A stretch of DNA of 64,000 nt from Lottia gigantea (taxonomy: Eukaryota > Mollusca > Gastropoda > Lottiidae): assembly GCF_000327385.1 (NCBI RefSeq), contig NW_008710950.1:227942-291941 (forward strand), in the 5' to 3' direction. Below are positions 36,831 to 48,400 of this stretch, in pieces. A model generated the notes under the pieces. That model saw only the letters and a program-made list of their open reading frames with translations. It had not been told where the DNA came from and ran no database searches. Each line of letters begins with the position of its first letter. The first letter of the stretch is position 1. Position numbers and translations under genes: made by a program.

Positions 36831-37063
36831 CACCTTCTAGAGTATTTACGAGCATTTCAAGAACAAAGGCAATATTTCATACTAAATATTTTCCGACTTT
36901 TTTTTATTTTCAATAGGATACATCCTTGGGTGATTACAAACAATTCTGCCAGGTTTCATCAAAATCAGTCAAGAATTGTGTCTTCTAGAGTGTTTATGAG
37001 CAATTGTGGACGGACGGACATGGGTGACGACAATATACTCCCCCAATTTCATGTGGGCGTATA
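36790..37063 (+). mobile_element. Pearl-like element fragment, two core units plus 3' hairpin end
   Basis: Two units with GTCAAGAATTG (at about 36,819 and 36,967) and TTCTAGAGT, spaced about 148 bp, are followed by GGACGGACGGACATGG and the terminal ATGTGGGCGTATAA also seen at 30,000-30,016. The head is missing; the Penelope-like element abuts at about 36,790. Confidence 0.7.
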
Positions 37064-37069
37064 ACAATG

Positions 37070-37800
37070 AAACAAGAAATGGATTTCATATCAGATTTAA
37101 TCTAGCACTTTTTTTTGTTCCACTGGAGAGAAAGAAAAATAAAGTTGCTGTTGACTGTCAGTTGAGAGATTCGAATAAGAACAAATCCACATTAAATACG
37201 ACAGTGACGAAAATGTAAAATGAAATTTGTCTTTGTGACCAAGCTTTTGTCATATATAGATTTGGTATAGCGAGTGGTTCGAATGGAAACTAAGGTTTCA
37301 ATTATATTACAGATAAATTTAATTAGTAAATTGTAAGTTGGTGCATATAAAAGGTAGAATAGTCTCTAAATACATTTAACCAAATATATTTTAGGTTTAA
37401 GATAATTCTATTCTTCTTAATTTGATTTTATTTGGTGGATACTGGTCATTGTGTTATATATTTGATAAACAGATGTATATCTGGTTTAAATGAGCATCGC
37501 ATTATTCACAAATTCACCAAATGCAGTGAGCATAAACACTTCCTAAAAGGCTAAAACTGACTGTCTTAAAGATGATGAAAAGTTAGCTGTAATTTTTGGA
37601 GGAAAATGATGCGGAACAAACAACAGTTAAGTCAAATTTGTTCTTACGATCACCTGTATTAGGCCATCAAAAATTGTTGATAAGATGCGGTAATATTTAC
37701 TGCATACAGATCATGAGGCTTACAGTATGTGGTACATAAAAAAATACTAGGCACTTTGTTGAGGGTTTTTTTAAATCGAACTAAATGGAAACAAATAGTT
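37070..37800. other. No gene seen (37.07-37.8 kb)
   Basis: AT-rich sequence with no supported gene. The 5' boundary of MITE copy 2 may lie here, but its terminal repeat was not found. Confidence 0.4.
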
Positions 37801-37803
37801 ATT

Positions 37804-38172
37804 GTCATGCTGACACGGAATCCGCTAGTTGATCATGTGATTTCATTCGTTGGACTACATTCTAGCAGACGACACTTGGAATTCCGATTACCGCTTGGGA
37901 TTATAAGGAAATTCATCCGATAAAAAAATGATGACGTTTGGTAATAAGTGAAATCCGCCATTTTGTATTTGTCAAAGTATACATTAATACATTTTACTTT
38001 GCTTGAAACTACTGGATTCATTCTACTAGCTGATATTGTAGAGAAAACCAATGTTTATCAGAATAAACTAATGCAGAGGTCGAGCAATGTCGCTCATGTA
38101 AATTATTAATCGTTTCCGGAAATCCACGAATAATATGTTTCCACGAAATTAGGTTACTTGACTGTATAACCT
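37804..38172 (-). mobile_element. MITE-like element (copy 2, partial)
   Basis: It is the reverse complement of 5,354-5,712: TGCTGACACGGAATCCGCTA and AATCCACGAATAATATG blocks are shared. It ends at CCACGAAATTAGGTTACTTG followed by ACTG, which matches the left terminus of copy 1. The other half of the element is missing or too diverged to see. Confidence 0.75.
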
Positions 38173-38179
38173 TACATTA

Positions 38180-38905
38180 CACGGTGGGGTACGAAACGAC
38201 CCTCCAAAGTTTCTGTGCACTGTGTTCCATCTGCAGTAATGACTGGTACAACTACAAACGAACAGCAACTTCCTGATTTTCATTATGATTTAGAATTTGA
38301 GTACGAGCATTTGAATCCTAGAATTAGTTGTAATGCAGCACTTGTTGAACAGCGATCTCCAGGAGAGGTATATGGAGGAGCAAGGTTAGAAGACGATTCC
38401 CAAGAAGTTCTGTTACCAGGTGGCACAGAAGAAAGAAAACCGTCAACAGATACATGACAGGGACAATGTATTTAAAAAAAAAGAGATTTGAGGGGAGCAC
38501 GGAATCTGTAGCCATAGACTTTTGTCTGCCACTTCATCGGATAATCATATTATATGATCATTGAAAGTCATTAAACGAATGAAGACCAATAAAGAGACCA
38601 CCACAACAGCAATAATCGAAAATAGATGTTATTGGATTCAGAAGTCATTCTTTTGTGTCTAAGAAAATTTAATGGTAGATATCAGAGAGAGGCCAGAGGG
38701 GAATACATTGGTTTCCTGGGATGCTTCCTGAAATGTAGGCCGTCTTACTCTTTGGCTCGTTTGTGTGTTTTACTTAACCTCTTGCGAGCGGTTATCTTGA
38801 CTCGCTGCTGGCGTGGTTGGATACTTGCTCAATGGTTACCTCCACAGCAAAGACAATTGTTTTTTAATTATCACATATTCAAACTGTAAAGGAATCACGT
38901 GACGT
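38180..38905. other. Unassigned frames, no gene recognised
   Basis: Plus-strand open frames at 38,215-38,457 (80 codons) and 38,626-38,889 (87 codons) have no recognised domain. They may be remnants of an unidentified transposon that also includes the frame at 38,910-39,200. Confidence 0.3.
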
Positions 38906-38909
38906 TTCA

Positions 38910-39200
38910 CTATTTCAAATCAACCAATCGATGGCGGCTTGCCAACAGTCCCATTACGTCAACGATAAAACATATCTCCAACATGTTGCCAAAAACTAAC
39001 ACCGAGTATTGCCGTACCATCTGTAACAAGTCGTCATACATCAGTGAAGTGTTAATATGAGATGAAAATTGTTGCAAACGGTCAGCATTAAAAATTTTTC
39101 CGTTGCGAAGCTGTCGTGATCCAATGAGAAAGTTTGTGAAGCCTCGCAAAAGCAAGTTGAACATTCTGCATATATCACTGCGAAGCATTGTGATTGTCAA
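38910..39200 (-). CDS. Unrecognised coding-like frame, 96 codons
   Basis: The minus-strand frame from ATG 39,200 to a TAG at 38,910 has a protein-like composition: alternating hydrophobic helices and no low-complexity runs, with motifs LLRGFTNFLIGSRQLRNGK and GLLASRHRLVDLK. I do not recognise the family. There is no clear splice acceptor upstream and no neighbour to explain it. It may be a single exon or the surviving tail of a transposon-encoded protein. The plus-strand frame over the same DNA (39,103-39,285) is probably a shadow. Confidence 0.3.
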   Translation of the reverse strand: MTITMLRSDICRMFNLLLRGFTNFLIGSRQLRNGKIFNADRLQQFSSHINTSLMYDDLLQMVRQYSVLVFGNMLEICFIVDVMGLLASRHRLVDLK

Positions 39201-39299
39201 GCTTTTTCTTTTGTCAATGGTTCGCAGTGGGATTGAGGCTTTAAATGCAAGGACTGTTGTAAAGAGTATTCGTAGCTTTATCTAAGAAGACAAGTTTAA

Positions 39300-40030
39300 C
39301 ATTTAAAACATTCCTGTTACTTGTTACAAATCCACCTGAAAGAACAAAGATTAATTTTGGAATCGAGCTTTGAGCGCGTTATATGTTATGTATTCTGAAG
39401 TAAACTAGGTGAATTAACGTTGAAGATTTAAAAATCTAAAAGCTACCACTAACAATTTATGTGGGTTCCATTAAACCTGGGATTAAAGCCTTGGTTCGCA
39501 AATGCAAAAAGATCGTGTCGTAATGGTAATTGAAAAAGTTTCTTATTGCGTCTTTATTACCAGATTGCATTACTACGCCTCTCATTATATACAATAATCG
39601 CGTCATTTACGACACAAGATTCCTATTATAGATACCTTTCTGGTGAATAGTATCGATAGAAGCAGCCCAAAATGGCAGTTTACTCCAGAAATACATAGAG
39701 CAAGTAATTAAAAATGGAGTAAGAAAACCAAGAACATTTTTTTCCTCTCACGATTATGTAATGTAAGTCCAAATGGTATTTTATTCACATATATATATAT
39801 ATGAATTAGACTGAGAACAGGCTACATAACCTCTGTCGAAAACATGTAGAAAAATTAATTTGCACTATAATAATAAATTATGAAAATTTATAAATTATTA
39901 TACTAACGTATATAAAATATAGAATAAAATATTAAAACAGAATTTAGAGAGAAATAAAAATAATAGTTATAATCATAAAAGCCACACACGTCCTGTTATA
40001 ATGAGAATTGGAACTTGGACTATCACTACA
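39300..40030. other. No gene seen (39.3-40.03 kb)
   Basis: Very AT-rich, including an (AT)n run near 39,790-39,802. No coding signal. Confidence 0.45.
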
Positions 40031-40034
40031 AGGC

Positions 40035-40805
40035 GGTTGTGCGAGATTTGATTAATTTCGTGGGCCGCTGGTTAGGTACTAATGTACTAATTGAAGGGAG
40101 ACAATTTTGTGAGTCCTGTAAAAGGTTTCAGAGGCATAATTAAAGATATATAGACAGGATCAGTTCTATAAGTATATTCATTGAGGTTATTAATATTTCG
40201 CAGATTATGGGGGGGGGGGGGGGGGGACTGTCTGTTTTCGACGAGATCGGGTAGATAGCGCAGAGTTATGTTATTGAGTACTTTATAGATCATTACCTAT
40301 CTTTGCCACCTTTATCTCCTGTAGTGATATAATACCCCTTTTCCTTTTTCAGTAGTTGGTGGTGGCTGGCTGCCCAACAGATTGTTCAGAGTGCATCAAG
40401 TTGGATATATTTTAATTTGTTTGTTAATTCGGCAGTTCAACCGTCCCAAATTATGTCACAGTAGTCAATGTGTGGAAGACTAAAAGAGGTATAAATTGTT
40501 AGAACAAATTATCATGCTACCAGACAAGGTTTTGGTAGTTTCTAGATCATTAATTTTCAGACATAGAGAAGTATCGCCTGCAAATAGTATTTTTAGTGTA
40601 CGGTTTGATAGGTAGTTCTGGAACCACTGTAGGTCCCATCTGATACCAATATCATGGCAGAACCCAGCATACCAGACTCTGTTAAAAGTCTTGTTGATGT
40701 CACGGAACACCAAATACCATTGGTTATAATTGTCTGGGTACCTCTCTCTCTTCAATAAGAAATTGGAGAGGTCGGTATAGACAAATTCCTGTTGATAAAG
40801 GTGCC
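40035..40805 (-). mobile_element. LINE fragment (reverse transcriptase and C-terminal parts)
   Basis: On the minus strand, 40,800-40,480 resembles a non-LTR reverse transcriptase (FRDINKTFNRVWYAGFCHDI, RWDLQWFQNYLSNRTLKI, then AGDTSLCLK, recalling FADDTSL). 40,293-40,087 resembles the usual C-terminal tail (MIYKVLNNITLRYLPDLV, then a YRTDPVY-type segment). The parts between are missing or degraded. An 18-base G run at 40,209-40,226 lies inside it. It is a dead copy. Confidence 0.75.
40209..40226. repeat. Homopolymer G run (18 bp)
   Basis: Eighteen consecutive G on the plus strand, inside a LINE remnant. It is unusual in this AT-rich window and could be partly an assembly or expansion effect. 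Confidence 0.8.
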
Positions 40806-40814
40806 AACAATGTG

Positions 40815-41410
40815 ATTTATCCTTGGTTGAAGATGAATACCATTTCCTCCTGATATGTCCTAAATACAATACCCTAAGAGAAAAATATATCCCTTCTACC
40901 ATTTCACATTTAAATATTCCTTTGTCGTTTCATGTTCTTTTTGATTCGCTAAATTACAGTTTGGCACTAGCTGTTTCTAAATTTATTTATTACGCACTAG
41001 AATCCAGAAATAAATAGGTTTTTTTGTATTATAATATTATATGTAAACAGAATTATTGATATTTTGCTTATATTCCTCTGGTGTTTTATTCCTTTATGTT
41101 AACTTAGCATGTGGGAGTCTTATTAGACTTAAAATAAGATAGTATTAATTTGCTTGATATAGATATATGCTGTTGCATAAATTTATATATATTTTTGTTT
41201 CTTAAACTTGTCACCACATATGGTGTGTATTAGTTAATGCATTATTTTGTTATGATGTTACTTTTTTCAAACTTGTTTATGTATACACTATATTTTTTGT
41301 AAACTATTAATTGATGTCAGTGTGTCATATTTGTATCACTTATTATTGTGTATTATCTTGTATAATGATGTATGCTGCTCAAAAAGGGCGAATAATACAA
41401 TAAATATCTA
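40815..41410 (+). mobile_element. LINE 3'-end fragment
   Basis: The plus-strand frame 40,823-41,017 encodes a LINE-type C-terminal end (VEDEYHFLLICPKYNTLREK, then ALESRNK and stop). It is followed by about 370 bp of AT-rich 3' UTR ending in AATAATACAATAAATATCTA near 41,390-41,410, a repeat-type LINE tail. It abuts the minus-strand LINE fragment at about 40,810. Confidence 0.75.
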
Positions 41411-41419
41411 TCTTTATCT

Positions 41420-44400
41420 GTGGGTTGAATTGGTGTCATACCAGCCTACTCTCTTTCGATTTCTAACTGTCGAGGAGACTTACACAGCTTGTAGAAAACA
41501 GGGCCTCATTGAAAATTAGGGCATCCTGTAGGTATATCGAATCATGGATGCACATTGTTCCTGCACTACATCTGGTCAACTGATGAATAAACCAGTAGCA
41601 CCATTTGGTTTTTGTATTTACTACATACTAATTTCGAGTCAATACTTCCAGATAATGCGAAGGGATATGATATATAAATGTTGTAATATATCTATTCTAG
41701 ACTATAATAAATTATAATATTTATAGGAATAAAAGTTGTATTATAAAGTAAAGACAGGAACTGAACATAATTATATTGTCAGTCAATGATATCATTATCA
41801 TTATATATTATATTTTATAGACGTTTCTTTGTTATCTGATATTTTTAGGTGACAAACGTATAAATGGTCTGACATAAATAGATTAATTACAGAGTTTATC
41901 AAACAAGTTCAACAGTGTCATCTGGCAGCCTTTAGGCAAAGTAAACAAAGCCATAGACTGATTATTATTGATAAGGTGTTTATCCTATGATCATTTGTCT
42001 GAGCAAGATTAGATGGCAATGTACTGAAAATAAAATTATCAATACATAGTTTACTCTAAATAATATTTTATTCACAAGAAACAGGTGTACGTTTTTATAA
42101 ACTCTCTCCATATACCAAATTTTGGTATTTTTTGGCCTAATAGAAATATTGCATGTACATAAATTGTTTATTGGTTGCATGATCCAAATGTGTATGTAAA
42201 TCAATACAAATCAGTCAAATTACAAATAGTCCACGATAATTTAAAATGACGGCGCACATAGAGAGACCTAGCCATCGATTTTCCTCTTAGTTACCGAGTC
42301 ATTGTGCAATTCACATTAACAACTTTGTGGTTTTGTAAGAAATTGAGATGTTACGTTCGTTTTACATTGTTTACGTGAGACGTAACATGTTTCGGGTTTA
42401 ATCAAGTAGTGCACTTTGCATTATGCTTTTTACATGTCAGCTACATTCTAGATTTGATTCTGCTAACTAGGTCGGACGCTAGTTTGATAGAGATCAATCT
42501 TGTGTCCATATCATAATTCAAGCAGCAGACAAGACTGAACAGAAAAGTTGTTGCTCTGTTTCTAAAGATTTAAATATATATCACGTTACTCTTATACGCT
42601 ATGTAGAGAAAAGATAAATTAATGACAATTTACTGTTGCCTATGACAAGCATCTTATCTAGGATCAAGAAATTCATCCAAAGAAATAAAGTACGGATCTA
42701 GAAGTGTACAGATACATTTTTAAATCACAACCCTACATTCTTGGGTTGATAATGAATGGGTTGTACACGACTGATCCTCAACATAACATTTCTTCAAACC
42801 TTAACCTCTCGATGTTGGTGACACCAGGGAATAAAAAGTTCATAAATGAAGCAACGAAAAGCATCTAGCAAGTCGGGGATAACACATTCTTTGGGGACAG
42901 CAGCAGACAATTATCTCAATGTTCTTCGACACCTATCAAACATGTTAGGTCATCTTTCAAGTCTTGTCGATCTTTGACAGCCATGTCCCCCAATTGACAA
43001 TTGAAGTACACATAATGTTAAAGCAAATAGAGTACTGTTCTCATTTCCAACAAACTGCTATCATACGCAGGTACCGAACAGTATTTGAACCACTGAAGAA
43101 GTGTTTACCAGCCTCCTAAAATGCTGATGCTGACAGTTTTTACCTTTCTGTTGTAACTGATCGTCTGAAATGCCAGCCAGTCGGATAGTTTAAACAGTGA
43201 CCAGTCTTCAACATTGGTCGACAAAAACTAAGCACACTAGAAGAGGGTTTCAATTACCATGATAGAAACGTCATCAAAGTCCCTGGTGATGATCCCTGCC
43301 TCCGTTAGGATATAAGCAGAAGTTAGGAGACTAAGGTACCTCTCCAATGAACATCTTTGCGTTCTTATCCTAATAGAACTGGGAGATCACATGGACACTT
43401 ACATTGACAGTTGCTTTAGAATGTAAAGACACTCATGTCCTTGAAATGGTGTAATCAATCGTTTGAATTGCATTTTTGTTTCAGGAAAGGTTATGTGGAT
43501 CTTATAATTATGTTAACTGTATTTACTGTAGCAGACTAATATCTTAAAGGCCTCAGAAAGCAAATAAGATCGACGACAACGAAAAAATCATGACATGGCA
43601 GAGAGAAAAGCACTAAAAGCTGAAAGAAACAAATCACTCAAAAAGAAGAAAGTTTAATTTCGACTTACATGAAAAATCCACAAAACAATCAAATTATAAG
43701 TCGTAAAATACTCAAGTAGCAAACCAAATGGAAAGTGGATACTTGCTCAATGTAAAGGTCACACGATGATTACACCATTAACATGTGTTAGTATTAATTG
43801 TTTGACGGAAATTTAGGATTTTTCTGTTTTCGATTTTGTTCAAAATGTAGGTTTTTTTCAATAACATGATGTCACTTTTTGAAATGATATAAAGTTTTCT
43901 AAAATAATAGAAAGTATTTAATGAGGAAAATGAAGAATGCATCTACAAACGTATAGTTACTATTTGAAGAAAATTACAAAGGTAATTGATCTTTTGAACT
44001 TTTTCCGTCAAGCAACTTTACTTTTTCTCCTACATTTGTTAAGTATTTGACAATGTCTGGCAAACTGGGGTCTGTTTATTTTAATTACAGACAACAATGT
44101 CTTAAAGTTGTCTTTAAGATAATTCACATGGTTATGAAGTCAAATCCTTACATTGTGCTTAGGAACGATGTTACTCTTAAGGTTCGGTGTCACTATTTAC
44201 TTTCCTTAACAAACTTTCTCCAACATTACCTGTTTAAACTTGAGTAACATTTCAACAACATTTTTACAACGTAAAAAATAATTCTTCAACATTTTACCCC
44301 AAAACCCTACCCCAAATCTTTCTGAGAACTTGATCTTAAATTGGATCATTGAGGTGTGATGTTTTTCATGGATGTAAATTGTTGCTAACTGTGATTGATA

Positions 44401-45390
44401 GCTGTTTTTTTAAAGAATAATTTGTAACAGCTAATATAAAAATCAGAAACATGTATCTTAACCTTATTCTATGTTATAACTCTTCTTACAAATATATCGA
44501 AAATTTATTCGACAGACTGTCAATGAATAATATATCTTTCATAGACAATTCACGACATAAAATCCACATGCTTCAGAAAATTTCAGATATATTTCGGTCT
44601 AAATGAGACGTTTTAAACACAGTTAAATTTATGTCAGGAGGTCGCCATTATATGGGACACTAGAAGTTATCTAAATGAGGTGATCCAATTTACACATTAT
44701 AAGGACTTCAGTTCTTTTTATTTCACTAACTTTCCTGAAACCTACTTGGTTAGATGAAAATAGAATCGTTTACAGATAAATATGAAATCTGATGAAAATA
44801 GAATTCCAAGATTGCATGTTGTATTGTAAGTTTTAACAATGATGTGACCTTGTCATTGTAATATAACATTCCTATTTGTGATGGTCATACATTTGTACAT
44901 GAGTAATTGTTTGTGAATTGTATCAATGTTTCTCTTTATCAGTAAAATCTTCTGTTTGTATGTAGGCCTGAATAAGGTATGACTGTATTGGTCTAATACA
45001 ATGTCAGCAGTAATTCTGAGAAAGTGTCTATAATTACCAAAACTAATCTATCATTATAAAAGCAGAGAAACTAATAATATGAAGAATATGTTGGTTTATC
45101 TACAAATCAATTTGCGTAATACTTTGTTATAGTGCAGCTGGTTACAAAACTTTCTACATCCACTTACCACGCGATTATCCACTTTGTTTAGATTTTATAG
45201 AGAGCTTTAGATCTGTACGTTTATTAAATTACTGAAATTACATCTTAAAGTTGATTTGCTGATCAGTACCAAAATATATCACATGAACGAATGTAGAAGA
45301 GAAACTGCCATAATCTGACGCTATCAGCCAGTTCCCGTATCTAAAGCTCTTCTTCAATACATCTGCGGAATTATCTGGTCTCAACTTATA
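41420..45390. other. No gene seen (41.4-45.4 kb)
   Basis: A long AT-rich intergenic stretch with only short domain-less frames, for example 44,047-44,247. No repeat shared with other parts of the window was recognised. Confidence 0.45.
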
Positions 45391-45393
45391 TTC

Positions 45394-45401
45394 TATAAAA
45401 T
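45394..45401 (+). promoter_or_regulatory. Candidate TATA box of the secreted Cys-rich gene
   Basis: TATAAAAT lies 58 bp upstream of the start codon at 45,452. If used, transcription would begin about 30 bp later and leave a very short 5' UTR. AT-rich DNA makes chance matches common. Confidence 0.3.
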
Positions 45402-45451
45402 TATCACGCTTAAAAGCTGGCAAATTGGAATCTTCTCAGGGTGCCGATAAA

Positions 45452-48400
45452 ATGAAAAGGATTTTAGGAATATTTATCTGTTTTACTGGTAAGAATGAAT
45501 TTATTGTATTATATTAATAAAATACTTCGTAAGTATGTATGATTTGTATCCGTTATGGCTTTTGTTGCCATATAAAAGGCTCTCTCGATATTAAAAACAT
45601 TTTGCATCAGTTTGAAACTTGTACATCTACAACGTATGTATAAATTTCGTTATAGATTTAAGGGATCGTTATGTAATAAGGAATATGTAAGTTTTTAATG
45701 CTAGTTATCTTTGATCCATTCAAAGTTTTGTTTTTAAAGGCTAGTTATGATCGTTATTTATTGAGAGATAGATTTTAAGGGCTAGTTATGATTGAAGGGA
45801 TCGTTATATATTGAAAGATAGGTTTTAAGTGATAGTTATGATTGAAGGGGCCGTTATATATTGAGAGATAGATTTTAAGGTATAGTTATGATTGAAGGGA
45901 TCGTTATATATTGAAAGATAGGTTTTAAGTGATAGTTATGATTGAAGGGGCCGTTATATATTGAGAGATAGGTTTTAAGGGCTAGTTATGATTGAAGGGA
46001 TTGTTATATATTGAGAGATAGGTTTTAAGGGCTAGTTATGATTGAAGGGGCCGTTATATATTAAGAGATAGGTTTTAAGGGCTAGTTATGATTGAAGGGA
46101 TCGTTATTTATTGAGAGATAGATTTTAAGGGCTAGTTATGATTGAAGGGATCGTTATATATTGAAAGATAGGTTTTAAGTGATAGTTATGATTGAAGGGG
46201 CCGTTATAAATTGAGAGATAGGTTTTAAGGGCTAGTTATGATTGAAGGGGTCGTTATATATTGAGAGATAGGTTTTAAGGGCTAGTTATGATTGTTATAT
46301 ATTGAGAGATAGGTTTTAAGGGCTAGTTATGATTGTTATAAATTGAGAGATAGGTTTTAAGGTATAGTTATGATTGAAGGGATCGTTAGTTATTGAGAGA
46401 TAGGTTTTAAGTGATAGTTATGATTGAAGGGGCCGTTATATATTGAGAGATAGATTTTAAGGTATAGTTATGATTGAAGGGATCGTTATATATTGAAAGA
46501 TAGGTTTTAAGTGATAGTTATGATTGAAGGGGCCGTTATATATTGAGAGATAGATTTTAAGGTATAGTTATGATTGAAGGGATCGTTATATATTGAAAGA
46601 TAGGTTTTAAGTGATAGTTATGATTGAAGGGGTCGTTATATATTGAGAGATAGGTTTTAAGGGCTAGTTATGATTGTTATATATTGAGAGATAGGTTTTA
46701 AGGGCTAGTTATGATTGAAGGGGCCGTTATAAATTGAGAGATAGGTTTTAAGGGCTAGTTATGATTGAAGGGATCGTTATTTATTGAGAGATAGATTTTA
46801 AGGGCTAGTTATGATTGAAGGGGCCGTTATATATTGAGAGATAGGTTTTAAGGGCTAGTTATGATTGAAGGGGTCGTTATGTATTGAGAGATAGGTTTTA
46901 AGTGATAGTTATGTTGAAGGGATCGTTATATATTGAGAGATAGATTTTAAGGTATAGTTATGATTGAAGGGGCCGTTATAAATTGAGAGATAGGTTTTAA
47001 GGTCTAGTTATGATTGAAGGGGTCGTTATGTATTGAGAGATAGGTTTTAAGTGATAGTCATGATTGAAGGGGTCGTTATGTATTGAGAGATAGGTTTTAA
47101 GTGATAGTTATGATTGAAGGGGTCGTTATGTATTGAGAGATAGGTTTTGAGGGATAGTTATGATTTAAGGGATCGCTCTGTATTGAGGGATAGATTTTAA
47201 GGGATAGTTATAATTGAAGGGATCGTTATATATTGAGAGATAGATTTTAAGGTATAGTTATGATTGAAGGGATCGTTATGTATTGAGAGATAGGTTTTAA
47301 GTGATAGTTATGATTGAAGGGGTCGTTATGTATTGAGAGATAGGTTTTGAGGGATAGTTATGATTTAAGGGATCGCTCTGTATTGAGGGATAGATTTTAA
47401 GGGATAGTTATAATTGAAGGGATCGTTATATATTGAGAGATAGATTTTAAGGTATAGTTATGATTGAAGGGATCGTTATATATTGAGAGATAGGTTTTAA
47501 GGGATAGTTATGATTGAAGGGATCGTTATGTATTGAGAGATAGGTTTTAAGGGCTAGTTATGATTGAAGGGATCGTTATTTATTGAGAGATAGATTTTAA
47601 GGGATAGTTATGATTGAAGGGGTCGTTATGTATTGAGAGATAGGTTTTAAGTGATAGTTATGATTGAACGGATCGTTATATATTGAGAGATAGGTTTTAA
47701 GTGATAGTTATGATTGAAGGGGTCGTTATGTATTGAGAGATAGGTTTTAAGGGATAGTTATGATTGAAGGGGTCGTTATGTATTGAGAGATAGGTTTTAA
47801 GTGATAGTTATGATTGAAGGGGTCGTTATACATTGAGAGATAGGTTTTAAGGGCTAGTTATGATTGAAGGGGTCGTTATGTAATGAGAGATAGGTTTTAA
47901 GGGCTAGTTATGATTGAAGGGATCGTTATTTATTGAGAGATAGATTTTAAGGGCTAGTTATGATTGAAGGGGTCGTTATATATTGAGAGATAGGTTTTAA
48001 GGGATAGTTATGATTGAAGGGATCGTTATTTATTGAGAGATAGGTTTTAAGGGATAGTTATGATTGAAGGGGTCGTTATATATTGAGAGATAGGTTTTAT
48101 GGGATAGTTATGATTGAAGGGTTCGTTATATATTGAGAGATAGGTTTTAAGGGATAGTTATGATTGAAAGGGTCGTTATATATTGAGAGATAGGTTTTAA
48201 GTGATAGTTATGATTGAAGGGATCGTTATATATTGAGAGATAGGTTTTAAGGGATAGTTATGATTGAAGGGGTCGTTTTATATTGAGAGATTGGTTTTTT
48301 GGGATGGTTATGATTGAAGGGGTCGTTATATATTGAGAGATAGGTTTTAAGTGATAGTTATGATTGAAGGGGTCGTTATGTATTGAAAGATAGGTTTTAA

